NCBI GenBank assembly: GCA_949282745.1
Contig: CASDQM010000047.1
Span: 62,001-126,000, forward strand
Origin: an uncultured Sutterella sp.
GTDB lineage: Bacteria; Pseudomonadota; Gammaproteobacteria; Burkholderiales; Burkholderiaceae_F
Reading direction: 5' to 3'
DNA length: 64,000 nt
Part shown: piece by piece, positions 18,462 through 26,618 of the stretch
Layout of the letters: every line of letters starts with the position of its first letter
How positions within the stretch are numbered: the stretch's first letter is position 1
Notes under the pieces: generated by a model
The model's input: only the letters and a program-made list of their open reading frames with translations
The model's database searches: none
What the model was told of the DNA's origin: nothing
Program-made: the position numbers and the translations under genes

Positions 18462-18536
18462 GCGCGGTTAGCTCAGTGGTAGAGCACTGCCTTCACACGG
18501 CAGGGGTCACTGGTTCGAAACCAGTATCGCGCACCA
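18462..18536 (+). tRNA. tRNA-Val (anticodon CAC)
   Basis: 75 nt including encoded CCA. The acceptor stem GCGCGGT pairs with ATCGCGC (one G-U). The D arm is TTAGCTCAGTGGTAGAGC. The anticodon stem CTGCC/GGCAG encloses the loop TTCACAC, giving anticodon CAC. The T arm ACTGG/CCAGT has loop TTCGAAA. It has its own promoter and terminator. Confidence 0.95.
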
Positions 18537-18544
18537 GAATTCCG

Positions 18545-18576
18545 AGGCGCAGAAGAGGCATCTTCTGCGCCTTTTT
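18545..18576 (+). terminator. Rho-independent terminator after tRNA-Val
   Basis: A perfect 12-bp stem (AGGCGCAGAAGA with TCTTCTGCGCCT), a 4-nt loop GGCA, then a T tract. It starts 8 bp after the tRNA and separates it from the licD-like operon. Confidence 0.9.
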
Positions 18577-18592
18577 GCTTGCGGGGTCCGCC

Positions 18593-19327
18593 ATGCAACT
18601 TGAACTCACCGACGACGAGCGCCGGCGCTATCACGAAAAACTCCGTGACCTTCTTTTTGCCTTCGATGATTTCTGCGAGGCCCACGGAATCGAGTACATG
18701 CTCTCCTTCGGAACGCTCCTCGGCGCCGTGCGGCACCACGGGTTCATTCCCTGGGACGACGACATTGACCTCATGCTCACGCGTCCCAATTTCGAAAAGC
18801 TCTGCGCCCTGCAGTCGGAATTGCCGCCGTATCTGAAGCTCGATCTCGGACGCATCCTCAAACTCCGAGACGACCGCTACCACTACGTTCGCGGCCAGGA
18901 CATGACGAAGTGGCAACCCATTTTTCTCGACCTCTTTGTGTTGCGTGAGACCGGTCCTGAATCGGAAACGCTGTTGCAGCTCAAAAAGTGGATCGACAGC
19001 CGTCACCGCTACCCCGCCTGGCACCCCTACAAGCTCCTTTTGAGTCTTTTGAAGTATCCCTGCCGCCCCATCCGCAATTACCTTCGCAACAAGGCGGACC
19101 ATGCCGCGCATTTCACGCGTCTGCGATACGAATCCAAGTACTATCAGGACAACAGCTTTCCGATCGACGGAATGCTGCCGGTCACGAGGACTCTTGATTT
19201 TTGCGGACGCAAGATGCCCGGGCCCCGTGTTCCCGACGTCTACCTCAAGGTAGAATACGGCAACGACTACATGACTCCGCTGCCGCCCGAAGACCGCCGT
19301 TTTCGCGTGCAGTACATCGACTTCTAA
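18593..19327 (+). CDS. LicD family phospho-headgroup transferase
   Basis: 244 aa from the ATG at 18593; the frame upstream runs through the tRNA. The LicD nucleotidyltransferase-type core is at residues 40-60 (GTLLGAVRHHGFIPWDDDIDL, with the aspartate cluster), followed by TWK-like and YxxPxDR-type regions. LicD proteins transfer phosphocholine or related phospho-alcohols from CDP-activated donors onto LPS, teichoic acid or glycans. It is followed 12 bp later by a cytidylyltransferase and then by a 2-aminoethylphosphonate-type importer, all on one strand with no terminator between. This suggests a dedicated headgroup import, activation and transfer pathway. The donor is not known. Confidence 0.85.
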   Translation: MQLELTDDERRRYHEKLRDLLFAFDDFCEAHGIEYMLSFGTLLGAVRHHGFIPWDDDIDLMLTRPNFEKLCALQSELPPYLKLDLGRILKLRDDRYHYVRGQDMTKWQPIFLDLFVLRETGPESETLLQLKKWIDSRHRYPAWHPYKLLLSLLKYPCRPIRNYLRNKADHAAHFTRLRYESKYYQDNSFPIDGMLPVTRTLDFCGRKMPGPRVPDVYLKVEYGNDYMTPLPPEDRRFRVQYIDF

Positions 19328-19339
19328 AAGGATCTCAAC

Positions 19340-19819
19340 ATGGACAAACCATTGCGCGTCATGGTCGACATGTCGGCCACGCTCCTCCACCACGGTCACA
19401 TCCGCCTTTTGAAGAAGGCGCACGAGATCGGGCAAGTCGTCGTGGCGCTCACCACGGACGAAGAAATCGAGAAGAAGAAGGGCTACGTTCCCGAACTCAA
19501 CTTCGAAGAGCGCAAGGAAATCCTCGAGGCGATCCGCTACGTGGACGAAGTCGTTCCCTGCCCCTGGCTCATCGACGACGCCTTCGTCGTAGCGCACAAC
19601 TGCGATCTGCTCGTGCACGGCAATGACAATTCGAACCACATTCCGGAAGAAAAACTCGTCATTTTCCCGCGCACGGAAGGGATCAGCTCGTCCATTCTTC
19701 GCGAACGCGTGCTCGACTGCCTCATTTCGCTCAATCTCAAGAACAAGTCGACAAGCACGTCTGACAAGATCGCGCGCCTTCTCATCGAAACGATCAAGAA
19801 AGAGTTCAAGCTCGAGTAA
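19340..19819 (+). CDS. Cytidylyltransferase-like protein (TagD/ECT type)
   Basis: 159 aa nucleotidyltransferase of the HxGH superfamily: HHGH at residues 17-20, HGND near residue 93 and RTEGISSSILRERV near residue 111 (the RTxGISTT motif). Relatives such as TagD (glycerol-3-phosphate) and ethanolamine-phosphate cytidylyltransferase make CDP-alcohols. AAAGGATCTCAAC precedes the ATG. Its stop TAA shares a base with the ATG of the next gene (TAATG), so it is coupled to the importer-binding-protein gene. Most likely it makes the CDP-activated donor for the upstream LicD protein; the substrate is inferred only from context. Confidence 0.82.
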   Translation: MDKPLRVMVDMSATLLHHGHIRLLKKAHEIGQVVVALTTDEEIEKKKGYVPELNFEERKEILEAIRYVDEVVPCPWLIDDAFVVAHNCDLLVHGNDNSNHIPEEKLVIFPRTEGISSSILRERVLDCLISLNLKNKSTSTSDKIARLLIETIKKEFKLE

Positions 19820-20820
19820 TGCGTCGTTTCTCCTCTCTTCACCGGACTGTACTCGCGGCGGTTCTTGCCACGGTTTTCCTTTCGGCCCCTCTCGGGGCCG
19901 AAACCCTACGGGTCTATACGGCTTCGCAGCCCGAGCTCCTGACGCTCTACAAAGAAGCCTTTGAAGCCCGCCACCCCGACATCGAAATCACGTTCCTGCG
20001 GGATTCCGCGTCCCCCATCGTCGCGCGTCTTCTTGCGGAGCGAAACGCTCCGCAGGCCGATGTTGTGCACGCGATTTCCGTGATCGGCATCGAAACGCTC
20101 GCCGCCGAAGGCGCCCTCACGCCGTACCGACCGAAAGACGCCGAGGTGCTCGATTCCCGCTTCCTCTCCAAGGATTCGATGTGGGTCGGCATCAACGCCT
20201 GGGGAAGCGCCATCTGTTTGAACGAAGAGCTTTTGGAGCGGCAAAATCTTCCCGTTCCGAAGCATTGGACCGACCTCACCGATCCCGTTTACCGAGGGAA
20301 AATCGCCATGCCTCACCCCGTCTCGTCAAGCACGGGCTACATGATTCTTCTGGGCTGGCTCGAACTCTTCGGTGAAGAAAAGACCTGGGCGTTTGTCAAG
20401 GCGCTTCACGAGAACATGCTCTTTTACACGTTCTCGGGATCGCGCCCGGTCTCCATGGTGGCGCAGGGAGAAATTGCGATCGGGTTGAGCTCCAACGCTT
20501 TTACGAAGCCCTATCGCAACCCGAAGATTCCCCTCAAGGTCGTCGAACCGGAAGAGGGCATCGGTTGGGACGCCGAAGGTAGCGCCTTGGTCGCCGGCAC
20601 GAAACACCCTGAAGCCGCCAAGGCCTTCCTCGACTTTTGCGCGGGCGAAGAAGTCGCCCGCATTGCGGCCGACTTCAGCGGCATCGCCGCCCGCGAGGAC
20701 TTCTCCACGCAGGAGGGTCAAAAGACGCTCGAGCACATGATTCCGATGAACTTCCAAAACGCCGCCCTGCGTAAAAACGAAATTCTCCAGAAGTGGCAGG
20801 AAGTGGTGGGCGAACGATAA
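19819..20820 (+). CDS. phnS: ABC transporter substrate-binding protein (2-aminoethylphosphonate type)
   Basis: 333 aa with a Sec signal peptide (about residues 1-27, ending PLGA). The mature part (ETLRVYTASQPELLTLYKEAFE) and the motif PHPVSSSTGYMILLGWLELFGEEKTW match the type-2 periplasmic binding proteins annotated as putative 2-aminoethylphosphonate binders, in the same superfamily as Fe(III) and polyamine binders. The ligand is therefore inferred. It starts inside the cytidylyltransferase stop codon and is followed 10 bp later by the ATPase gene. Confidence 0.8.
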   Translation: MRRFSSLHRTVLAAVLATVFLSAPLGAETLRVYTASQPELLTLYKEAFEARHPDIEITFLRDSASPIVARLLAERNAPQADVVHAISVIGIETLAAEGALTPYRPKDAEVLDSRFLSKDSMWVGINAWGSAICLNEELLERQNLPVPKHWTDLTDPVYRGKIAMPHPVSSSTGYMILLGWLELFGEEKTWAFVKALHENMLFYTFSGSRPVSMVAQGEIAIGLSSNAFTKPYRNPKIPLKVVEPEEGIGWDAEGSALVAGTKHPEAAKAFLDFCAGEEVARIAADFSGIAAREDFSTQEGQKTLEHMIPMNFQNAALRKNEILQKWQEVVGER

Positions 20821-20830
20821 GGACACGATC

Positions 20831-21841
20831 ATGAGTCACACGCTTCATCTTCGAGACCTCACGAAACGCTTCGGTTCGACCGTGGCGTTGCACCCGCTCA
20901 CGCTCTCCTTCCCGGGCGGACGCTTTACGAGCCTTCTCGGACCTTCGGGCTGCGGGAAGTCCACGCTCCTGCGCCTCATCACGGGGCTCGAACGTCCGAG
21001 CGGCGGTCGGATTTTCGTGGACGACTCGGAAATCACCGACATTCCGCCCGTTCGCCGCAAGATAGGCATGGTGTTTCAGCAGTACGCCCTCTTTCCGAAC
21101 CTTACGGTGGCCGAGAACGTTCTCTACGGTCTCCATGGGAAAGACGCGTCCGGTGCTACCCTGTGGCCGACTGACGCCCGCCAAGAGCGCATGCGCGAAA
21201 TGCTCGCGCTCGTGGGACTCGAAGCTTTTGCCGAACGCCGTCCTCATGAACTCTCGGGCGGTCAACAGCAACGCGTCGCCATCGCCCGCGCCCTCGCGCC
21301 CAATCCGAGCATCCTGCTTCTCGACGAACCGCTCTCGGCACTTGATGCCTGGAGCCGCACGGCGATCGGCGAGGAATTGCGGGAGATTCAGCGTAAAAGC
21401 GGCGTTACGACGCTCATGGTCACGCACGACCGTACGGAAGCGTTGACGCTCTCCGATTACGTGGCCGTTCTTCATGAGGGCAAGCTTGAAGACTTCGGCA
21501 CGCCCGACGAACTCTACGAACACCCGAAGAGCGCTTTCTCGGCCACGTTTGTGGGCGACATGAATCTTTTGACGCTCCCCGACTCTGACGGCACCGTCGG
21601 CATCCGCTACGCGGACGTAAAACTCAGCGAACCTACGGAACAGACGATCGCCGCGCCCGAGAGCTTCGTCGGCAAGGTGCAGCGCCTCGAATTTCGAGGC
21701 GACATGCTGCGCGCACACGTGCTGTTGAACGACTTCAAAACCAGCGTTACGGCGGACGTCGTGCGGGTGGAGCATCCCTGGCTTCGTGAGGGTGCGTTAC
21801 TCGTCGTGCGGCTCCCCAAGGCAAGGTGGTGCCGATGGTGA
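20831..21841 (+). CDS. phnT: ABC transporter ATP-binding protein (2-aminoethylphosphonate type)
   Basis: 336 aa. Walker A LLGPSGCGKSTLLRL, Q-loop VFQQYALFPNLTV, signature LSGGQQQRVAIARALAPN, Walker B ILLLDEPLSAL and the H-loop VTHDRTEAL are all intact, with a C-terminal regulatory beta domain of the TOBE type. It resembles the ATPases of putative 2-aminoethylphosphonate and polyamine importers. AAGGACACGATC lies before the ATG. Its stop TGA shares a base with the next ATG at 21841 (TGATG). Confidence 0.85.
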   Translation: MSHTLHLRDLTKRFGSTVALHPLTLSFPGGRFTSLLGPSGCGKSTLLRLITGLERPSGGRIFVDDSEITDIPPVRRKIGMVFQQYALFPNLTVAENVLYGLHGKDASGATLWPTDARQERMREMLALVGLEAFAERRPHELSGGQQQRVAIARALAPNPSILLLDEPLSALDAWSRTAIGEELREIQRKSGVTTLMVTHDRTEALTLSDYVAVLHEGKLEDFGTPDELYEHPKSAFSATFVGDMNLLTLPDSDGTVGIRYADVKLSEPTEQTIAAPESFVGKVQRLEFRGDMLRAHVLLNDFKTSVTADVVRVEHPWLREGALLVVRLPKARWCRW

Positions 21842-23400
21842 TGCGCCCCCTCCTTTTCCTTCTCACGATTCCGCTTGCCGTCGGGATTCTCTTCCCGTTG
21901 GGTGCGTTGGTGGGAGAAGCCTTTTCCGGAACGACGGCCGCCGGAGACGTCCTCGGGATGCTTCTGTCTCCCCCGATGTTGCGCGCCGTCGGCAATACGC
22001 TCTGGGTGGGGGGCCTCGCGGCGCTCTTGAGCACGGTTTTGGGCGGCATTCTCGCCTACACCATGACGATGACGAAGGCCCCGGGTCGTAAAGCGCTCGG
22101 ATGGCTTTTCATGGCCCCGCTTCTGGCACCCTCCTTCATGCCCGCCATGGGGCTCGTCTATCTCTTCGGCAACTACGGACTTCTTTTTCCAACGCAACTC
22201 TACGGTGTTCCCGGGCTGTTGGCGGGCAGCGTACTTTTTACGTTGCCGCATACGACCCTGCAGTTGTCGCTCGCTTTCCGCACGCTCGACCAACGGCTTC
22301 TCGACGCGGCGCTTTTGCTCGGAAGCGGCACGGGACGGCGCTTTTGCACCGTCCTTTTGCCGCACCTGCGCGACGCCGTCGTGAACGCCCTTCTAATCGC
22401 CTTCGTTCTCACCGTCACGGACTTCGGCGTGCCGAAACTTTTGGGCGGCAACGTTCCGATGTTGGCGACCGAAATCTACAAGTACGCGATCGGTCTCGCG
22501 GACTTTCAGCGTGCGGCCCTGCTGAGCTTCTGGCTTATGGTTCCGTCGCTTCTCGCCTTCGGTGCCTACACGCTTCTCTCGCGCCGCAAAGAGGAGCGCG
22601 GCACGCCGCAGGCCCTGAGAGTTGAACCGAACTTCGGACGTGACGCTTTCTTCGGGGGACTCTCCTGGTTCATTGTGGCGGGCATGCTCGCTTCGATCGG
22701 CGCCGTCGTGCTTGCTTCCTTCGTTCAGGCCTGGCCCTACGACCGCACGTGGACGCTTGAGGCCTATTCCCTGACGTCGCTTTCCTACGGCATCGCGCCC
22801 GTCGTCAACAGTCTGGGTCTCGCCTTCTCAACGGCTCTCGCAGGTGTCCTTCTCGCCTGGGTAACGAGCGTTCTCATGACTCGGCACAAGGAGGCGGTGC
22901 GCCCCGTCGGCGCCCTCTTTCATGCGGCGGCACTGCTTCCCATGGCTGTTCCGGGCACGATTCTGGGCTTGGGATTTGCCATGAGTTTGAGCGGTTGGGA
23001 GATTTTCTCGGGCGTGTGGGGAAATCGACTTCTCGTCCTCTTCAACACGCTTGTACACCTCTTTACAGTCGGATACCTGACGCTTAGCACGAGCCTCAAG
23101 ACGCTCCCCGGCACGTATGAGGCGGCGGGGCTTCTCTTGGGGCGCGGCTACGCCTACACGACGCTCAGAGTGCTCACGCCGCTCTGCGGGCGGCCGCTCA
23201 AGGAAACGTTCGCGTATTTCTTCTCGAACGCCCTCACCACGATTTCAGCTCTGGTGTTCCTCTACAGCCCCGAAACGATCACGGGGGCCGTAGCGGCCCT
23301 TCAAAGCCTTGACGCCGGATATCTCGCAAGCGGCGCCGCCATGGCGACGATCATCTTTGCGGTGAACGTCGCCTTCCGGGGACTCTTCATTCGTAACTGA
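21841..23400 (+). CDS. phnU: ABC transporter permease, fused two-domain (2-aminoethylphosphonate type)
   Basis: About 519 aa with two permease domains in one chain, each with about six transmembrane helices and an EAA-type loop (EAA-like segments LLDAALLLGSGTGRRFCTVLLPHL and TYEAAGLLLGRGYAYTTLRVLTPL). Such fused permeases occur in Fe(III) and putative 2-aminoethylphosphonate importers. Start choices are ATG at 21841 (TGATG overlap with the ATPase stop), ATG at 21835 or GTG at 21826. Its last 14 bp overlap tail-to-tail with the minus-strand kinase-like gene. Confidence 0.82.
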   Translation: MRPLLFLLTIPLAVGILFPLGALVGEAFSGTTAAGDVLGMLLSPPMLRAVGNTLWVGGLAALLSTVLGGILAYTMTMTKAPGRKALGWLFMAPLLAPSFMPAMGLVYLFGNYGLLFPTQLYGVPGLLAGSVLFTLPHTTLQLSLAFRTLDQRLLDAALLLGSGTGRRFCTVLLPHLRDAVVNALLIAFVLTVTDFGVPKLLGGNVPMLATEIYKYAIGLADFQRAALLSFWLMVPSLLAFGAYTLLSRRKEERGTPQALRVEPNFGRDAFFGGLSWFIVAGMLASIGAVVLASFVQAWPYDRTWTLEAYSLTSLSYGIAPVVNSLGLAFSTALAGVLLAWVTSVLMTRHKEAVRPVGALFHAAALLPMAVPGTILGLGFAMSLSGWEIFSGVWGNRLLVLFNTLVHLFTVGYLTLSTSLKTLPGTYEAAGLLLGRGYAYTTLRVLTPLCGRPLKETFAYFFSNALTTISALVFLYSPETITGAVAALQSLDAGYLASGAAMATIIFAVNVAFRGLFIRN

Positions 23401-24058
23401 TCGTCCGGCCCGTTGCGCGCTGATAGCGGCGGGCGAACTTCGCCCACTGGCGGTTGATCTTGAGGTTGCGGAACCACGGAATGTACTTCGCGGTCGGAAT
23501 GTGTTCCGGAATGTAGTAGCCGTCGAAGATCACGGGACGCAACACTCCCTTTTCCTCGACGATGAACATGTTGGAAGTTCCGATGTCGCTCACCACGACG
23601 CCCTTTTCGTGCATCTCGCGCTTCGTCGCGCGCAGGCCGTCCTCGAGGCGCTTCCATACCGACTCGTCTGCATCCTTGATTTCGTGTAGATAGTCGGCGA
23701 GCAACGAAACCTTTCGCTCTTCATTCGGGAGGATGGCCTCCACCGCGAGTCCCACGTAGGATGGAGACGAGAGAGAGCCGAGAAACTTCGGCATAAAGCT
23801 CGCCGTCACGCCCTTTTTGCGCAGGTAATTGAGGTAGTCGACCTCGCGCACGGTCTGCGGACAGCAAAAGCGCGCGCTCAGCTTCACGCAGCCCTCGGGA
23901 AAAAGGGGTGAAAAGCAGGTGAGGCGTTCGCCGCCTTTGCCGATCAACTCCCAACTGTCGACGTCGGCGTCCTCAAAATGAACGGAGCGACCGTCCAGGT
24001 CGCCCCGATAGACCGGATGAATTTTGGGAAATTCCGCCAGAATTTCACTGTTTTTCAT
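23387..24058 (-). CDS. YrbL-like (PhoP regulatory network) kinase-fold protein
   Basis: 223 aa. It resembles the YrbL family, a small protein-kinase-like fold. Candidate kinase residues all look present: Lys59 in GCVKLS, Glu72 in REVDYL, the catalytic loop SDIGTSNMF (Asp158, Asn163) and the metal-binding Asp179 in VIFDGY. The function of YrbL is poorly defined. It lies directly downstream of fur, overlapping it by 14 bp on the same strand, so it may be iron-regulated. It converges on and overlaps the end of the LicD/importer operon. A small-molecule kinase role is possible but unsupported beyond the motifs. Confidence 0.65.
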   Translation of the reverse strand: MKNSEILAEFPKIHPVYRGDLDGRSVHFEDADVDSWELIGKGGERLTCFSPLFPEGCVKLSARFCCPQTVREVDYLNYLRKKGVTASFMPKFLGSLSSPSYVGLAVEAILPNEERKVSLLADYLHEIKDADESVWKRLEDGLRATKREMHEKGVVVSDIGTSNMFIVEEKGVLRPVIFDGYYIPEHIPTAKYIPWFRNLKINRQWAKFARRYQRATGRTISYE

Positions 24059-24518
24059 TCTTCGACTCTTCTTCTTTGCGGCACTCTTCGCAGATGCCGT
24101 AGAGGATCAGAGAGTGGTCGCACAGGTCATAACCGTACTTCTTCGCAACGTTTCGCTGCATGCGTTCAATGTCGACGTCCACGAACTCTTCGACGCGTCC
24201 GCAACGCATGCAGACGATGTGGTCGTGATGCTGACCTTCTGCGAGTTCGTAGGTGGCGCGGCCCGAATCGAAATGATGCCGCACCAGAATGCCCGCCGTT
24301 TCAAACTGCGTCAGAACGCGATAGACCGTCGCCAATCCGATGTCGCTTTTCTCTTCCACCAGCATGCGGTAGACGTCTTCGGCAGAGAGATGACGGACCA
24401 CACCCTCACCCTGTTCGGAGATTCGCTGGAAGAGTTCCAAAATCTTCATGCGGGGACCCGTGGCCTTCAAACCGACCGTTTTGAGTTCCGCGGATTGGTT
24501 TCGAGACGTTTCGTTCAC
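24045..24518 (-). CDS. fur: Ferric uptake regulator Fur
   Basis: 157 aa with a GTG start (24518-24516) behind a GGGAGCAAAAG ribosome-binding site. The winged helix has the recognition region [21 protein letters not shown]; the metal sites include the [16 protein letters not shown] motif and a second CEEC pair. The fur/bamE divergent arrangement is typical of Betaproteobacteria. A perfect palindrome in the divergent promoter region (24538-24559) is a candidate autoregulatory site. Confidence 0.95.
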   Translation of the reverse strand: MNETSRNQSAELKTVGLKATGPRMKILELFQRISEQGEGVVRHLSAEDVYRMLVEEKSDIGLATVYRVLTQFETAGILVRHHFDSGRATYELAEGQHHDHIVCMRCGRVEEFVDVDIERMQRNVAKKYGYDLCDHSLILYGICEECRKEEESKNEKQ

Positions 24519-24537
24519 CTTTTGCTCCCTCTTAGGA

Positions 24538-24559
24538 CCTTATGATGCGTATCATAAGG
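24538..24559. promoter_or_regulatory. Palindromic operator between fur and bamE
   Basis: A perfect 9-bp inverted repeat, CCTTATGAT and ATCATAAGG, separated by 4 nt (GCGT). It overlaps the likely fur promoter and resembles, without exactly matching, an AT-rich Fur box. Binding by Fur is inferred from position. Confidence 0.55.
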
Positions 24560-24609
24560 GGGCTTATGCCGATTTGCATTGAACCTTTTCAAAATAACAC
24601 CCTTTCACC

Positions 24610-25086
24610 ATGCAGTTCCAACGTTTCCTCGCACCCGCCGCCCTGCTTCTCCTGACCACGAATCTCACGGGGTGTTCGAGCATGGCGGACGCTTGGGAAA
24701 ACCCCACCGACTACATTCCCTACTTCCTGCAGCCCTATCGTGCCGACGTGCACCAGGGCAATCTCGTGACGAGCGAAATGGTCAATCAGCTCGAAGAGGG
24801 CATGACCGCCGCCCAGGTGCAGTTCCTCCTCGGTGTTCCGCTCATCCGCGACCAGTTCCATCGTTATCAGTGGGACTACGTCTACTATCTGCGCCGCGGC
24901 AACGGTGAAGAGCAGCTTCGTCGCCTCACCGTCTACTTCAACGACGAAGACCGCGTCAAGAGCTGGACGTCCGACGCCATGCCCGACGAAGAACAGGCCG
25001 ACCAACTGATTCTCGGAAACATTCGAAACTTCGCCCCGAAGGAAGACCTTCCCAAGGATAAGGCGAAGAAGGAGACTTCTGAATGA
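24610..25086 (+). CDS. bamE: Outer membrane assembly lipoprotein BamE
   Basis: 158 aa lipoprotein with signal peptide and lipobox LTGC at about residues 19-22. The SmpA/OmlA fold shows in EEGMTAAQVQFLLGVPLIRDQF and WDYVYYLRRGNG. BamE helps the BAM complex insert beta-barrel proteins in the outer membrane. The C-terminus is extended and charged. It overlaps the next small gene by 4 bp (ATGA). Confidence 0.93.
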   Translation: MQFQRFLAPAALLLLTTNLTGCSSMADAWENPTDYIPYFLQPYRADVHQGNLVTSEMVNQLEEGMTAAQVQFLLGVPLIRDQFHRYQWDYVYYLRRGNGEEQLRRLTVYFNDEDRVKSWTSDAMPDEEQADQLILGNIRNFAPKEDLPKDKAKKETSE

Positions 25087-25289
25087 AGGAAAAACTCGAG
25101 CGGCTTCGCCGCCTCATCGAGCAGCTTACGCTCGTACTGAGGGAAGAACGCCAGGAAAACCTTCGTCTTCGCAGTCGTTTGGCTTCCGCCCAGGCGGAAT
25201 TGGATCAGGCGCAGCAGCGACTCAAGAAACTCAACGCCCAGATCCAGCAACTCAATCGTCTGACGAATCCCGCCGAATTCGAATCGTAA
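25083..25289 (+). CDS. Small coiled-coil protein (TIGR02449-like), upstream of zapA
   Basis: 68 aa, almost entirely heptad-patterned (LxxLIEQLTLVLREERQEN and following). It matches the short coiled-coil protein usually encoded immediately upstream of zapA in Burkholderiales and gammaproteobacteria; a division-related role is inferred from this conserved position. It is coupled to bamE by a 4-bp overlap and lies 9 bp before zapA. Confidence 0.8.
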   Translation: MKEKLERLRRLIEQLTLVLREERQENLRLRSRLASAQAELDQAQQRLKKLNAQIQQLNRLTNPAEFES

Positions 25290-25298
25290 GGAGAGACG

Positions 25299-25823
25299 AT
25301 GCCCGAACTCAATTTGCGCATTTTCAGCCGCAACTATCGTCTGGCCGTGACGCCGGGCGAAGAGCCCGTGCTTGAGCAGTGCGCTCAGCGCGTGGATCAA
25401 CACATGGAGGCGATCCGCAGCGGCGGACGCGTCGTGGCGCTCGATCAGATCGCCGTCCTGGCGGCGCTCGAGATCGCGTACGACGACTCCAAGACGCAGA
25501 CCACCCTCGAAGCCCGCGTGGCGGAACTCGAAGAACGGGCCGCACAGACGAAGGCGGCTACACCCGAGCCCGAACTCCCGCTCGACCTCCCCGAAGAGGA
25601 AGTCGCCGCCCCCGCAGTTCCGGAAACACCGAGTCACCCAGAAGAACTTCAGGGCACGTTGCCGGTGGATGAGCCGACCGCAGAACCCGCGGTTGTCCAG
25701 TCGGCTTCCACTCCTGCCGCGACCGCCGATACGACCGTGTGGGAGAAGGAGATCGACGACCTTTGCCGACTCTGCGAGGAAGCGATCTACGCCGCGCCCG
25801 CCCGTGCTTCGGGATTCTTCTGA
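25299..25823 (+). CDS. zapA: Cell division protein ZapA (C-terminally extended)
   Basis: 174 aa. The N-terminal 85 residues are the ZapA fold (LRIFSRNYRLAVTPGEE, then DQIAVLAALEIAYD), which bundles FtsZ filaments. After a coiled-coil there is a Pro/Glu/Ala-rich stretch (about residues 85-145) and a short C-terminal helix, so the protein is longer than usual (about 100-110 aa). AAGGAGAGACG precedes the ATG. The 6S RNA gene follows directly, as in many proteobacteria. Confidence 0.9.
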   Translation: MPELNLRIFSRNYRLAVTPGEEPVLEQCAQRVDQHMEAIRSGGRVVALDQIAVLAALEIAYDDSKTQTTLEARVAELEERAAQTKAATPEPELPLDLPEEEVAAPAVPETPSHPEELQGTLPVDEPTAEPAVVQSASTPAATADTTVWEKEIDDLCRLCEEAIYAAPARASGFF

Positions 25824-25854
25824 TTTTCTCGAATCTTTCCGCTACAATGATCTC

Positions 25855-26034
25855 AATCCTGCGGTGAGAGCGTTCGGGCTCCAAGGTACCTAGAACCAAT
25901 GCTTTGACAAATAGGTTGGTGTACTCGAGGACCGATGGAGTGCGGTACACGCGTTGCACCGCCCAGTCCGTCCCGGAGCCGACCGCCCTGAACTCCCGGT
26001 TCAGGATACGTAGCCCGATTCCACTGCAGGAGCA
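25855..26034 (+). ncRNA. ssrS: 6S RNA
   Basis: About 180 nt between zapA and the EVE-domain gene, the standard location. The ends pair in a 10-bp closing stem (TCCTGCGGTG at 25857-25866 with CACTGCAGGA at 26022-26031, one G-U). The interior forms a long rod with a stem ending CCTGAACTCCCGGTTCAGG. A -10 box TACAAT lies at 25843-25848, putting the start at about 25855. 6S RNA mimics an open promoter and sequesters sigma70 RNA polymerase. A terminator follows at 26044. Confidence 0.88.
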
Positions 26035-26043
26035 TTTTCTTTC

Positions 26044-26072
26044 AGGGCAACTACGGTTGCCCTTTTTCTTTT
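26044..26072 (+). terminator. Rho-independent terminator after 6S RNA
   Basis: An 8-bp stem (AGGGCAAC with GTTGCCCT) with a 4-nt loop, followed by TTTTTCTTTTT. It ends 14 bp before the EVE-domain gene start. Confidence 0.85.
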
Positions 26073-26086
26073 TAGAGGCGACCCGC

Positions 26087-26590
26087 ATGTCTCTCGCGCC
26101 GAACCTTGTTGAGCGTCTTCTTCAGGCCCGCCGCTTTTGGCTGATGAAGTCCGAACCCGGAGAATGTTCCATCGACGACGCCCTCTCGGCTCCGAACCAA
26201 ACGGTCTCGTGGTTCGGCATCCGCAACTATCAGGCGAGAAACTTCATTCGCGACGACATGACGGTGGGCGACGCCGTGCTTTTTTATCACTCGAGCTGCG
26301 CCGAGCCCGGCATCGTGGGCGTCGCGGAAATCGCCTCCGCCCCCTATCCCGACGAACTGCAGTTCGATCCCGAAAGCGACTACTTCGATCCGAAGAGCCC
26401 CAAAGACAATCCCCGTTGGCTCACGATCGACGTCAAGGCCCTCGCCAAGTGCCCCGTCATCCCGATCAAGACGCTTCGCAACGACCCGGCGCTTGCCAAC
26501 CTCCGCATTCTGCAACGGGGCAACCGCCTCTCCATCACGCCGGTCGAGCGGGACGACTTCGCCCACATTCTCAAAACCCTCTTTCACTAA
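26087..26590 (+). CDS. EVE domain-containing protein
   Basis: 167 aa from the ATG at 26087; the frame upstream runs through 6S RNA. The EVE signature RFWLMKSEPGECSIDDAL opens the protein, with WFGIRNYQARNFIRDDM and DAVLFYHSSCAEPGIVGVAEIA following. EVE domains belong to the PUA-like fold and are thought to bind modified bases in nucleic acids. The location beside 6S RNA is conserved in Betaproteobacteria. The precise function is unknown. Confidence 0.9.
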   Translation: MSLAPNLVERLLQARRFWLMKSEPGECSIDDALSAPNQTVSWFGIRNYQARNFIRDDMTVGDAVLFYHSSCAEPGIVGVAEIASAPYPDELQFDPESDYFDPKSPKDNPRWLTIDVKALAKCPVIPIKTLRNDPALANLRILQRGNRLSITPVERDDFAHILKTLFH

Positions 26591-26618
26591 CTGATCTTCC
26601 CTTGGGAGTCCGCACATC

